Shown piece by piece: positions 1-9,863 of a DNA stretch of 37,760 nt; the first letter of the stretch is position 1; the number at the start of each line of letters is the position of its first letter. A model generated the notes under the pieces. That model was given only the letters and a program-made list of their open reading frames with translations, made no database searches and was not told where the DNA came from. The DNA comes from CAXSDR01 sp964236445. Its GTDB lineage: Bacteria; Actinomycetota; Actinomycetes; Motilibacterales; Motilibacteraceae. The translations under genes and the position numbers were made by a program. Where the stretch lies: the NCBI GenBank assembly GCA_964236445.1, contig CAXSDR010000025.1, positions 1 to 37,760 on the forward strand, written 5' to 3'.

Positions 1-36
1 TCGGGGCGACGCGGATCCGATGTCCCGGCGCGCCGG

Positions 37-42
37 TAGACT
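37..42 (+). promoter_or_regulatory. possible -10 element of typA promoter
   Basis: TAGACT fits the TANNNT pattern of actinobacterial -10 boxes and would start transcription roughly 48 bases before typA. No convincing -35 hexamer is visible, so this is a weak call. Confidence 0.3.
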
Positions 43-96
43 GACGGAGCCGCAGCCCCGCTCGGCGAATCCCGCCGAGATCTGGAGTGCCTTCGC

Positions 97-1958
<1,862 letters not shown>

Positions 1959-1962
<4 letters not shown>

Positions 1963-2660
1963 GCGAGGTAGTCCGCGCGGCCGGGGACGGCATAAGTCAT
2001 GCCGCCGTGCCCGCCGCGCTGCGCCATACCGGCGTAGCACGCCGGCATCGCGCTCTGGTCCGCCGGCACGCCCAGCAGCGCCCGGGTGACGCCCTGGGTG
2101 CTGTCGAGCAGGTCGTCGAGCGCCCTGAGCAGCTGCGCGCCGGAGATCGGGGTCAGCGTGCCGTCGCCGTCGCGCAGCGCCTCGAGCACCGCGCGTCGGA
2201 GCAGCTCCTTGATGAACGACGCCGTGACTCCCGCTGAGCGGTCTATGACCGTCGAGATGACGGCCTCCTCGGCCGCCAGGCTGATGGCCCGGCTGTAGAC
2301 CTCGAGCAGCCGGCGCCTCGCCGCGGCGTCGGGCAGCCCGATCTCGATCGCGACGTCGACCCGGCCGGGTCGGGCGGCGAGCGCAGGTTCGAGCAGGTCG
2401 GCGCGGTTCGTGGTGAGCAGGAACAGCAGGTCCGCGTCGGCGGCCGCGCCGTCCATGGCGTCGAGCAGCTCGAACAGCACCGGGCTCGCACCGGGTCCGT
2501 GCGCCCGGTCTTCTGCCACGAGGTCGACGTCCTCGAGCACCACGACCGCGGGTTGCAGCTCACGCGCCAGCTGGGTCACCTGACCAACGAGGTGCAGCGA
2601 GCGCCCGGAGAGCATGAGCACCGTCGAGCCGGCGCGGGCCTCGTCCTCTCGGGCTGACAT
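1959..2660 (-). pseudogene. AAA+ ATPase, 5'-truncated, no Walker A
   Basis: The 233-residue product is the C-terminal part of an AAA+ ATPase. It has Walker B VVVLEDVD (residues 39-46), sensor-1 LLTTN ending at Asn85, the RPGR arginine-finger segment (97-100) and a following helical lid. The family needs a P-loop GxxGxGK[ST] about 50-60 residues before Walker B, but only 38 residues precede it here. The frame stays open upstream to at least position 2760 but encodes Arg/Pro-rich sequence with no P-loop and no obvious homology. The simplest reading is loss of the N-terminal domain and P-loop of a proteasome-like or Cdc48-like ATPase. The remaining frame is intact, so decay is recent or the fragment keeps a non-catalytic role. 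The family call is sound; the pseudogene status is inferred. Confidence 0.6.
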
Positions 2661-2752
2661 GACCGGCAGCCTAGCTAGGGCTCGGCACGGTTCCGCAGAA
2701 TGAATCGTGTCGTGAGGCTCAGCCCGGGCCGGTATCTGCCGACTGCATCGTC

Positions 2753-3058
2753 GTGGACGACCTTTTCGGGAAGCGCTCGGACCGCTCGCGACTCGACTCA
2801 GCAGCTCGGGGGCGCGCGCTCGAGCTCCTCGGCGCCTTCACCGCCGACCTGCCCGCAGACGTGCGCGACGCATCGCTTCGACGCGTGCACGGCGATGTCC
2901 TCGGCGACCACGCTGCAACCGCTGCCCTGCTCAAGGCGCTTGCCGAATATGGCGCGACGCTCGCGGGCGTGGCTGCCGAGGCATCGTCGGGCCGCCGCGC
3001 CGTCGACCCCGCGGCCTTCGTACGCGCACTGGCCAGGGTCGATCTGACCCTCGGCTAG
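2753..3058 (+). CDS. small hypothetical protein
   Basis: A 101-residue soluble, Ala/Leu-rich, probably all-helical protein beginning MDDLFGKRSD. I do not recognise its family. It has no signal peptide, membrane segment or metal motif. The start is a GTG at 2753 without a strong Shine-Dalgarno sequence, so the true start is uncertain. It is divergent from the truncated AAA ATPase (92 bases between) and ends just before a very strong hairpin. Codon use looks like that of its neighbours, which supports a real gene. Confidence 0.55.
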   Translation: MDDLFGKRSDRSRLDSAARGRALELLGAFTADLPADVRDASLRRVHGDVLGDHAATAALLKALAEYGATLAGVAAEASSGRRAVDPAAFVRALARVDLTLG

Positions 3059-3079
3059 CCCGCCTGCACCCGCCGAACC

Positions 3080-3130
3080 GGCAGAAGGGTCCCTTGTGCC
3101 AGACCTATTGGCACAGGGGACCCTTCTGCC
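3080..3130. terminator. 22 bp near-perfect hairpin, bidirectional terminator
   Basis: The arms lie at 3080-3101 and 3109-3130, with a seven-base loop GACCTAT. All 22 positions pair, one of them as a G-U wobble. There is no T-run on either side, as is common for actinobacterial I-shaped terminators. It lies exactly between convergent genes ending at 3058 and 3156, so it can serve both strands. The stem is unusually long for a terminator. Confidence 0.8.
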
Positions 3131-3155
3131 AACTGAGGCAGCGCGAGGGCGAAGC

Positions 3156-4568
3156 TCAGGACGCTGACGTCACCAAGACCGGAGAGGTCGTGACGGCGAT
3201 CCGGCCCTTTGCGCGTACGGCGGTCCGCTTGCTGTCCAGGCCGACAACCGTGGCGGCGACCGGGGTCGTGATGGCGACCTTGCGCGAAGGGTTCCAGATC
3301 ACGGTCGCCTTGCCGCGGCGCGGGACGAACACGCAGCGGTAGGTGTTGAGCGCGTCGCGGGTGCAGCCGGCGAACGGCAGCGACATCCAGCCACGCGTGA
3401 CGGCCCACGCCTTGCCGGCCTGGGTGAGGGTGACGTTGTTCGAGGTCGTGAGGTCGACACCGAGCACGCCGTGGCCGTCCCAGGCATACCAGAACAGCCT
3501 GCTGATGCCGTTGGCTGCGTTGAGCAGCAGCAGTCGCGAGACGTACGCCGCCTGACTCGCCGGAGCGATGGCCAGGGGGGTGTTGTCGAAACCGGTGTTT
3601 GCACCGGTGCCGCCGGTGGCGCCACCGAAGTTGACCTCGGTGTTCCAGATCGGCTTACCGATGAGCTTGTCGGCCTTGAGGTAGGGGAGCACCTGCGCCA
3701 GCTGGGTGACGGTGTCCTCAGGCTTGCCGTTGGCGAGCGGGTAGAGGTGCAGGGCGACGACGTCGACGTAGCGCGCGTTGGTCTGGCGGTAGTAGTTCGC
3801 CAGCCAGGTGCGCTGCGGGGCGCGACGCGTGGACATGCCCGGACCGACGAGCTGCAGACCGGGATACTTCGGCACGCGCACGCGGATCGTGCGGCGCACG
3901 GTCTTGCCCTTGACCTTCACCGAGACCACGGTCGACTTGGCGACCGTCTGGTGCACGACCTGGTAGGCGGCGAGGTTCAGCGCCGCGAGCTGCACGGGCG
4001 TGCCTAGCCAGAAACCGCTGTTCGGCTCGTTCCACGTCTGCAGCGAGCGCACCCCGCGCTTGTAGTAGCGGTTGACGACCGCCTGCACGTAGGCACGCCA
4101 CAGGACTGCGCTGCGCGGGATCGAAGCGGAGCCGGGCAGGCCGTTCGGAGCCACCTGGTCGGGATGCAGGCTCGCCCACTGCGGCGTGACGCCGAGCACG
4201 ATGAGCGGGTCGGCCCCACGGGCACGCGCGCCGGTCACAGCCGCGTCGAGACGCGTCCAGTTCCAGGTCGTCGCCGTCGGCTGCACGTCGGCCCACGTGG
4301 TGCCCGTGTCCCAGAGGCGCACCGAACCGACCAGCGTCTTGGCGGGCCATTGCGCCGACACGCCCGCACCGAGGAAGTGCGCACCGAAGTAGGTCGGGGG
4401 CACGAGCACACCCACCGGCTTGACGACCGGACGCACGGGCTTCGGAGCGGCGGTGGCCGTGGCCACGCTGCCGGTGACGAGCGCACCGGCGACGACGCTG
4501 GCGACGGCTCCGGTCACGACGGCAAGCCGGCTCGATCGACTCGGACGACTCAAGGGGTTGAAGCGCAT
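3156..4568 (-). CDS. secreted glycoside hydrolase, clan GH-A fold
   Basis: A 470-residue exported (beta/alpha)8 glycoside hydrolase. The N-terminus is a signal peptide: Arg-rich start, hydrophobic stretch at about 15-38, and an ATATAAPK-type cleavage region near 38-42. The body contains WNEPN (179-183), whose Glu181 fits the acid/base of clan GH-A, and WNTEVNFG, whose Glu311 fits the nucleophile. HLYPLANG and FWYAWDG are also typical of the fold. It most resembles GH39/GH5-like enzymes, but I cannot fix family or substrate. The start ATG has an upstream AAGGAA. The last 90 residues look like a beta-rich accessory domain. It is monocistronic, between the hairpin at 3080-3130 and a long upstream region. 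Confidence 0.8.
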   Translation of the reverse strand: MRFNPLSRPSRSSRLAVVTGAVASVVAGALVTGSVATATAAPKPVRPVVKPVGVLVPPTYFGAHFLGAGVSAQWPAKTLVGSVRLWDTGTTWADVQPTATTWNWTRLDAAVTGARARGADPLIVLGVTPQWASLHPDQVAPNGLPGSASIPRSAVLWRAYVQAVVNRYYKRGVRSLQTWNEPNSGFWLGTPVQLAALNLAAYQVVHQTVAKSTVVSVKVKGKTVRRTIRVRVPKYPGLQLVGPGMSTRRAPQRTWLANYYRQTNARYVDVVALHLYPLANGKPEDTVTQLAQVLPYLKADKLIGKPIWNTEVNFGGATGGTGANTGFDNTPLAIAPASQAAYVSRLLLLNAANGISRLFWYAWDGHGVLGVDLTTSNNVTLTQAGKAWAVTRGWMSLPFAGCTRDALNTYRCVFVPRRGKATVIWNPSRKVAITTPVAATVVGLDSKRTAVRAKGRIAVTTSPVLVTSAS

Positions 4569-4972
4569 GTGCAGCAGTTCCTTCCGGAGGTGGCGCCCAG
4601 CAGCGTACGTGACAGGCCCTGGCAGTTCCTGGCCGTTCAGGCATCGGCGCGCGGGGCCGGATCACTGAGCACCCTAAGCGAAGATGCGGCCCACGTCGCG
4701 TCCCACACCCTCACGTATCTTGGGCATACGTGGGTCATTTCTGCTCAGGACTAGCGGAACACCGGCGAACTTGGGACGGTTGTCCCTGGCACCGCCCCGT
4801 GGCATGACCCCGGGCCCCAACATCAGCCGCTTCGAGCGGCCTCGCGCCGAGAGGCGTCTTCCCGGGGCGGTGCTCACGATCGGCGGTCGGCCTTGCGGTC
4901 GACCGCCGTTCGCGCGTACGCGCCCGGTGGCCTTATCCTGTCTGCGCACCCGGCCGCAACGGCGGATGCAGT
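4569..4972. other. 404-base intergenic region with two inverted repeats
   Basis: No coding sequence is supported here. The region must hold the promoter of the minus-strand glycoside hydrolase and that of the tRNAs. Two structures are visible. CACGTAT (4712-4718) and ATACGTG (4726-4732) form an inverted repeat about 145 bases upstream of the hydrolase start, a possible operator. CGGCGGTCG (4881-4889) and CGACCGCCG (4900-4908) form a 9 bp hairpin. TATCCT at about 4934-4939 could be a -10 box for the tRNAs, without a clear -35. Confidence 0.4.
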
Positions 4973-5045
4973 GCCCTCATCGTCTAGAGGCCCAGGACAC
5001 CGCCCTTTCACGGCGGCAGCACGGGTTCGAATCCCGTTGGGGGTA
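4973..5045 (+). tRNA. tRNA-Glu (TTC)
   Basis: A 73-nt cloverleaf. The acceptor arm GCCCTCA pairs with TGGGGGT, including G-U pairs at positions 1:72 and 5:68. The anticodon stem CCGCC/GGCGG carries the loop CTTTCAC with anticodon TTC (5007-5009). The T arm ACGGGTTCGAATCCCGT is intact. The CCA end is not encoded. It is the first of three tRNAs in a row. Confidence 0.96.
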
Positions 5046-5104
5046 CGCAAGGCGGTCGCTGGCGTGTGAGAGACTGCCTGCTGTCGGTGCATGCCGACAT
5101 GTGA

Positions 5105-5178
5105 GGCCCCGTAGCGCAGTTGGTTAGCGCGTCGCCCTGTCACGGCGAAGGTCGCGGGTTCGAGTCCCGTCGGGGTCG
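5105..5178 (+). tRNA. tRNA-Asp (GTC)
   Basis: A 74-nt cloverleaf. The acceptor GGCCCCG pairs with CGGGGTC, with discriminator G. The anticodon loop CTGTCAC gives anticodon GTC. The T arm has the usual GGTTCGAGTCC core. CCA is not encoded. It is followed at once by a strong terminator hairpin, so tRNA-Glu and tRNA-Asp probably form one transcript. Confidence 0.96.
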
Positions 5179-5186
5179 CCCAGGCG

Positions 5187-5219
5187 AAGGCCCGGCACCG
5201 TTCTCGGTGCCGGGCCTTT
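5187..5219 (+). terminator. terminator after tRNA-Asp
   Basis: A perfect 14 bp stem at 5187-5200 and 5205-5218 (AAGGCCCGGCACCG and its complement), with loop TTCT and followed by TTCTCGTT. This is a classic intrinsic terminator that separates tRNA-Asp from tRNA-Phe. Confidence 0.88.
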
Positions 5220-5296
5220 CTCGTTCGGCCATTTTCCCGGGTTCGCAGGCGGCGGCGGACCGGCACGACCGCCCGCTATGCTTGCTCGCGCTACCC

Positions 5297-5370
5297 GGCC
5301 AGGTAGCTCAGTTGGTACGAGCGCCCGCCTGAAAAGTGGGAGGTCGGCGGTTCGACCCCGCCCCTGGCCA
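5297..5370 (+). tRNA. tRNA-Phe (GAA)
   Basis: A 74-nt cloverleaf. The acceptor GGCCAGG pairs with CCTGGCC, with discriminator A. The anticodon loop CTGAAAA gives GAA, and the anticodon stem CCCGC/GTGGG contains one G-U pair. CCA is not encoded. TATGCT at 5277-5282 is a plausible -10 box placed after the preceding terminator, so this tRNA likely has its own promoter. Confidence 0.95.
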
Positions 5371-5408
5371 CACATCATGGGAGACACGTTCGACGACAAG
5401 GACTTCGT

Positions 5409-5738
5409 GTGCCACGCCTGCTGGTCGACGGCCGTGACGTCTGCTTCCTGGACCTTCGCCGCTCGCTCGCCGAGCGTTCGAAGGGCCTGCTTCGCGTGGA
5501 CAGCGTCGAGGGCGCCCTATGGCTCGAGCCGTGCCGTCAGGTGCACACGATAAGGATGCGCTTTGCCATCGACGTGGCGTACGTCGACCGGACGGGACGC
5601 GTCCTGAGCGTGACCACGATGTCGCCGAACCGGATGGGTGCGCTGCGTCTGCGCGCGCGCGCCACCGTGGAAGCGCAAGCGGGACAGTTCGCCGCGTGGG
5701 GGCTGTCCGAGGGGTCGCTGCTCACCGTCGTGAGCTGA
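5409..5738 (+). CDS. DUF192 family protein
   Basis: A 109-residue protein with the DUF192 signature: an RSKGLL start of the domain, then PCRQVHTIRMRFAIDVAYVD and a GS-type C-terminal turn. The family is a small beta-barrel of unknown function, and many members are exported. This copy has no signal peptide from the GTG start at 5409 and seems cytoplasmic. It starts 38 bases after tRNA-Phe and ends 24 bases from the convergent lipoprotein gene at the end of the Tad locus. A link to the Tad system is suggested only by position. A 6 bp hairpin (GCTCAC/GTGAGC, 5720-5735) lies just before its stop. Confidence 0.85.
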   Translation: MPRLLVDGRDVCFLDLRRSLAERSKGLLRVDSVEGALWLEPCRQVHTIRMRFAIDVAYVDRTGRVLSVTTMSPNRMGALRLRARATVEAQAGQFAAWGLSEGSLLTVVS

Positions 5739-5762
5739 GTCCAGCAGCGCGGCCGGCCGACG

Positions 5763-6416
5763 TCAGCGCAGGTGCACGCGAACAGAGGCCAACATCGCGT
5801 CGAAGTCCACGTCGCGGAACTGTCCGAGGACCGCGATCTGACGAAGCGTGGTCACGTGCCCACCCGGCAGGCCGACAAGGATGAGCCGCGTCTCCACGTC
5901 GACGTCTCGCTCCGCCGGGTCGCTGCCGAAGGTCGTCCGCTCGTGATAGCGGAAGTGAACCTGGTAGGCCTTGGTGCTTCCCGGCACTTTGACCGTTCCC
6001 TCGTCGAGGACCTTGAACGACGCGTCGATTCCTTGCAGGCCCTTGAACGCTTGCAGGCTGTCATCGACGTTGCCCTTGTCGACGTCGGCGGCGCTGGCCG
6101 TGACGTCGATGTAGGGAGCAAAGGGATCTACCTGCTTCGTCGGCTCCACAGCCCACTCGCGGACCCCTGGGCTGTCGCCGTTGTCGGCTTCGGGCTCGGA
6201 CTCCCGCCAGTCAGCCGGCACGATGAAGGAGATGCCGTGGCCGACCACGCGCAGCCCCTTGGCCTCCTTCACCAGCCGAAAGTTCTCCGACAACCCGCTC
6301 GCCGGCCCCGAACCTGACGCCGTCGAGTGTCCCGGCAAGGGCCCGCATCCCGTCAAGGGAACCAACGAGACCGCGAGGAGCAGGCGCGCCATGCGGCGGA
6401 CGCCGTCACGTGGCAT
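5763..6416 (-). CDS. lipoprotein, last gene of the Tad accessory set
   Basis: A 217-residue lipoprotein. An Arg-containing n-region and short hydrophobic stretch lead to lipobox LTGC, with the lipidated Cys at residue 24. After a Ser/Gly linker comes a single alpha/beta domain beginning GISFIVPADW and ending with a predicted strand-helix-strand. This recalls LpqN or PsbP/Mog1-like folds, but I cannot confirm it. The chosen ATG lies inside the end of the preceding prepilin-like gene, with an 11-base overlap, which implies translational coupling. An in-frame ATG at 6392 would also give a working lipoprotein signal. Function unknown; probably extracytoplasmic and linked to the pilus. Confidence 0.7.
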   Translation of the reverse strand: MPRDGVRRMARLLLAVSLVPLTGCGPLPGHSTASGSGPASGLSENFRLVKEAKGLRVVGHGISFIVPADWRESEPEADNGDSPGVREWAVEPTKQVDPFAPYIDVTASAADVDKGNVDDSLQAFKGLQGIDASFKVLDEGTVKVPGSTKAYQVHFRYHERTTFGSDPAERDVDVETRLILVGLPGGHVTTLRQIAVLGQFRDVDFDAMLASVRVHLR

Positions 6417-7764
6417 TGCAGCCGACTCGCTCGTTCCATGTCCCTGTGGCGAAGTCGTAGTAGTTGCCCTGGATGATCTCTCGGCCCGTCTCCGACGAGT
6501 GGACCTCAGCCCCGACGGCGAAGGGGCCCAACCGGGCCTCGGCGCCCCACTTGGGAGCGGATTTGTCATATTTGTAGAAGTCGGCCGTCACCGTGGATCT
6601 CCGGTTCATCTGGTCGTACAGCGCGGCCCGCTCCACCGGCGTTGGCAGCTGGCCCTGCGTGACGAACCGCTTGAGTGCCGTGTCGAACGCGGCAACAGCC
6701 GCCGTGTCAACGGTGCCGTCCGGGTTGCGGAAGCTGGTCTTGGCCTCGAAGCGCACCTGCACACCTCCCGCGATCTCGGCGACCGGTGGAAGCGACACCT
6801 TGTCCACCGTGACACCGCCCACCGTGCTTCCCTTCGCCCCACTGGCATCGATGCCGATCTCACCCTTCACCTGCACCGTGCGCACGAGCAGTGAGGACAG
6901 CCCGACCAGGTTGCCGTTCTTGTCCCACGTCGCTGTCACTCCGACATCGCCCGAGACGTCCGCTCCACCCGATGCCTCGACACCCACCCCCTCGGGGAGC
7001 GGGATGCCCAGCTTCGCCGCGGCCGACACGCTCATTGTCACGTTCACGCTCGTATCACCCGTGCTCGTCTTGGTCACGCCGACGACAACCCCGGCGCTGA
7101 TCTCCCCGCTGTTCTTGCCGGCCTTGCCCTTCGCAGTGACCTTGGCACCGCCGAAGACCGACTCGGACACCTGCTCGCCCGTGATGGGATGCGTGACGAA
7201 GAAGTTCTTGTCGTTTTGGCTCTTCCACGCGTCGACGCCCTTCTCGGCGTCCTCGAGCGAGTCGAACTTGTACGTCGTGCCCTTGGCCCCGCTGACCTCG
7301 ATCTCGACCTTGCCTCCGGCGGCCGCTTCCTCCTCGCCCTTGCTGATGCCCCCTCCGGCTCCAGGCTTGTAGGCCAGCTTGCCGGTTCGCTTCGTCGTCA
7401 GCAGATAGGAGTTGGACCAGTGGCCCTTTTCGTCACGGTGTCGCACCCACTGCAGGTCGTAGTCGGCGTCACCTCCGATGGTCACGACGAACGTCACGGA
7501 CCCACCGACACTCGCAGCCTCACTGGACATCATGCAGTCCGGCGGCTCGTAGTTGATGGGCGGCTCCGGGCGCTGGCAGCCGCCTAGTCCGCCGGCCTCG
7601 GCGATGTGGCAGATGGCATTGCCTGCCACGGTGTAGATGCCGCGAGACACCGGGGTGACGAAGACGAGCAACCCCGTCACGATGAGGGCGACAAGCACGA
7701 GGATGCCGGCGTACTCAGTCGTCGCGGCTCCGCGGTCGTCACGGCTGGCACGGATGCGCATCAT
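6406..7764 (-). CDS. large prepilin-like protein with exported beta-rich domain
   Basis: A 452-residue protein with a class III prepilin-like N-terminus: basic leader, Gly12 at -1, then AATTE with Glu17 at +5, followed by a hydrophobic helix (about 18-42). Flp pilins usually end soon after this helix. Here about 400 residues follow, Gly/Thr/Val-rich and probably beta-structured, with Cys pairs close to the membrane (CHIAEAGGLGGC and a later PPDC) and a final Cys. I do not recognise the domain. The start ATG/ATG at 7764/7761 is chosen from the leader; no clear Shine-Dalgarno is seen. It sits between a vWA protein (76 bases upstream) and a lipoprotein (overlapping). A minor pilin or tip adhesin is the best inference. 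Confidence 0.7.
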   Translation of the reverse strand: MMRIRASRDDRGAATTEYAGILVLVALIVTGLLVFVTPVSRGIYTVAGNAICHIAEAGGLGGCQRPEPPINYEPPDCMMSSEAASVGGSVTFVVTIGGDADYDLQWVRHRDEKGHWSNSYLLTTKRTGKLAYKPGAGGGISKGEEEAAAGGKVEIEVSGAKGTTYKFDSLEDAEKGVDAWKSQNDKNFFVTHPITGEQVSESVFGGAKVTAKGKAGKNSGEISAGVVVGVTKTSTGDTSVNVTMSVSAAAKLGIPLPEGVGVEASGGADVSGDVGVTATWDKNGNLVGLSSLLVRTVQVKGEIGIDASGAKGSTVGGVTVDKVSLPPVAEIAGGVQVRFEAKTSFRNPDGTVDTAAVAAFDTALKRFVTQGQLPTPVERAALYDQMNRRSTVTADFYKYDKSAPKWGAEARLGPFAVGAEVHSSETGREIIQGNYYDFATGTWNERVGCNAT

Positions 7765-7840
7765 GGAGCCAGTCAAAGCCAAGGAGGGTGCGCGCGACGA
7801 GGGCCTCAGGGCCCGAAGGAGTCCGCAGAGGGCCCAAACG

Positions 7841-9232
7841 TCAGAAGTAGTGCGCCTTGCGATAGAGGCGGTAGCCGACGAAACCGCCACCGACAAGCGT
7901 CACCAGCAACGTGGCGACCACCGGATAGACCCAAGCGGGCGTACCCGGGGACGGCGCTCGGAAGTATTTCTGCACCGCCTCGGGCGCTGCCTCGGCCTCC
8001 GCCCCCGTGGCACCGGTCGGTAGGGCGCTCGGCTGAGGAGCATCACCCTCATCCCCCGGCGTGAGCCGCTGCAAGGTGAGCTGGACCTTGTAGTCCTCGA
8101 CCGGAAGCGACGACGAACAGGTCTTGATCGTGTCCTCTGCGAGCGAGAGGCGTACGTACCATCGGCCCGGATAGTCCAGGCCGCCGGTGTTCTCGCTTGT
8201 CGGCCCGACACTTCTCACGGCGGTGTAGCCGCCGCCGCTGCCGTCGAACGGGCCGACGTTGTAGTAGGGGGCGTAGTCCCCGGCTTCGAGCGCGCGCGAC
8301 AGCAGCCTTGCCTCCCATGCCATGCAGTCACGTTTGCCGGGACCCTGTGAAGCCGGCAGGCGCGCGGCGGCGGCGATGGCCGCGATCGCTTGGGGGGTGC
8401 GGCCGGCCGGCACGTCGAAGGCATACCACTTGGCCTGGCCCGGGCGCAGCGTGTCGAGGTAGACGCCCGCGTCCAGGACGGGGGCCTCAGCGGGCGAGAC
8501 ACCGCCACTGGTTCGCTCACCGAGGGAGAAGTTCTGCACGACCCGGCGAGCGATCTCGTTGAGCCGTCTTGCCAGCGCCGAGGTGTCTTTTGCGTCGTAG
8601 TATTTGCCGCCCGTGGCCGAGGCTACGCATTGCAGTTGCGCTCGCGCAGCCTGGTCCTGGGCGAGGTTGAGACCTACCGTCTCGATCCGCAGCGTGATCT
8701 CGTCATGGCGCAGCTGCTTGGCTATCTCGCAGGGTCCGGCACCTGGCTCGCTGCAGTTGTCCTGGCCATCACTCACGAGGATGACCACGCGGTCACCCGT
8801 CCGCCCGGCGAAATCACCCGGTGTCTGGCGCAGGGTGTAGCCGATCGGAGTCTCCCCCACTGCCTTGAACCCAGCCATGGCGGCATTGACCTGCGTCGGA
8901 TCCGTCGCTGCGACCGGCAGCACCAGCCTGGTGTCCTTGCAGCCGATGGCCTTGTCATTGCCGGCGTATTGCGACCCGTAGACCCGAAGACCCATCGCGG
9001 ACCCCGTCGGCAGGTCCCTGGCCACCCGGCTGATCGCTGCCTTCGCACCGTCGATGAGGCGTACGCCGCTGGATTCCTGGGCGTTCATCGACCCGGATGA
9101 GTCGAGCACGAACAGAACCGAGGAAGCACCTGACGCCTGCGCCGGCGCTGCGGTCGAGCTCAGCAGGATCAGGGAAACCACCGACGCGACGCACGCCACG
9201 ACCATCGCGGCCATGCGCCGCGTATGCGTCAT
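7841..9232 (-). CDS. membrane-anchored vWA domain protein
   Basis: A 463-residue exported protein. The signal peptide (about 1-33) ends in APAQA. A vWA domain follows, with MIDAS motif DSSGS (44-48), Thr in GETPIGYTL and Asp in LVSDGQDN, so all three metal-site loops are present. Cys residues in the domain suggest disulfides. A second region of about 180 residues follows, then a Pro/Ala/Glu linker and a C-terminal transmembrane helix with a KxHYF tail, so the vWA domain faces outside. ATG 9232 has AGGTGAG upstream, which rules out the longer open frame. With the vWA lipoprotein upstream it probably supplies the adhesive, metal-dependent binding found in TadG of other Tad systems (inference). 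Confidence 0.82.
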   Translation of the reverse strand: MTHTRRMAAMVVACVASVVSLILLSSTAAPAQASGASSVLFVLDSSGSMNAQESSGVRLIDGAKAAISRVARDLPTGSAMGLRVYGSQYAGNDKAIGCKDTRLVLPVAATDPTQVNAAMAGFKAVGETPIGYTLRQTPGDFAGRTGDRVVILVSDGQDNCSEPGAGPCEIAKQLRHDEITLRIETVGLNLAQDQAARAQLQCVASATGGKYYDAKDTSALARRLNEIARRVVQNFSLGERTSGGVSPAEAPVLDAGVYLDTLRPGQAKWYAFDVPAGRTPQAIAAIAAAARLPASQGPGKRDCMAWEARLLSRALEAGDYAPYYNVGPFDGSGGGYTAVRSVGPTSENTGGLDYPGRWYVRLSLAEDTIKTCSSSLPVEDYKVQLTLQRLTPGDEGDAPQPSALPTGATGAEAEAAPEAVQKYFRAPSPGTPAWVYPVVATLLVTLVGGGFVGYRLYRKAHYF

Positions 9233-9360
9233 GCTCACCTGGCTGCCGCCCCCGGAAGTTCGCGCTGACCCGCGACCTGCGGGGAAACGATCGTACGTGC
9301 CGCGCGGGCGCTCGCCCGCAACATCTCCCGGCTCCAACGGGTGATGTCACAGCGGCCCCG

Positions 9361-9843
9361 CTAGGCGCTTCGCCAACCCCGTGACGCGGACGCAGCATTG
9401 GTGTGCCGGGCCCGGTCATAGAAGGAGTCCTCGTCTGCGGCGCCTCGCAGCACAGCGACGACGCTCCCACCCGCGCCGCCCACTGCGGTGGCCGCGAGCA
9501 ATGCCGTCCACATCTGCGGGTTGCCATGGCCGCTTCCGTGTCCCACGAGAACTGCGGCGGCGCAGACCGGCAGGGGCGCGAGCATCGCCAGCAGGAACGT
9601 CGACAGGCCACGCGGACGGTAGCCGTCGACCAAGGCACCGCCCGCGACCAGCGCGCTCAACGCGCTGGGCACGAACACGACGAAGGCGAAAACGCCCATG
9701 CGCAATGCCCAGACATCCTCGGCAGCCGACAGCGAGCCCCGCTGCATGAGCGAGTGCAACATCAGCCACGCGAGAGTGCCCAACGGACCCCAGACCAAGG
9801 CCATCACGAACGAACCACGCGCGAAAGCTCGCACCTGTCCCAT
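9361..9843 (-). CDS. four-helix membrane protein of the Tad locus
   Basis: A 160-residue integral membrane protein with about four hydrophobic helices (near 12-32, 50-72, 80-100 and 110-130) and a charged cytoplasmic tail rich in Arg and Asp. No known motif is recognised. ATG 9843 has GGAG seven bases upstream. It starts 20 bases after the vWA lipoprotein ends and lies before the second vWA protein, so it is likely co-transcribed. A role in membrane anchoring or export of these vWA proteins is possible but only positional. Confidence 0.65.
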   Translation of the reverse strand: MGQVRAFARGSFVMALVWGPLGTLAWLMLHSLMQRGSLSAAEDVWALRMGVFAFVVFVPSALSALVAGGALVDGYRPRGLSTFLLAMLAPLPVCAAAVLVGHGSGHGNPQMWTALLAATAVGGAGGSVVAVLRGAADEDSFYDRARHTNAASASRGWRSA

Positions 9844-9863
9844 GTCAGGACTCCATCTCTAGC

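Noticed and set aside
2700..3047. Alternative 115-codon frame overlapping the small hypothetical gene
   Set aside because: Its Ser/Arg/Pro/Thr-rich translation looks like an out-of-frame reading, whereas the frame from 2753 has a normal helical protein composition.
3080..3130. Hairpin read as an insertion element (MITE)
   Set aside because: No target-site duplication is visible at its edges, and it lies exactly between convergent stops, so a terminator explains it better.
4881..4908. 9 bp hairpin before tRNA-Glu considered as a T-box or riboswitch part
   Set aside because: There is no downstream coding gene for it to control and no T-box sequence; it may be only a stray hairpin.
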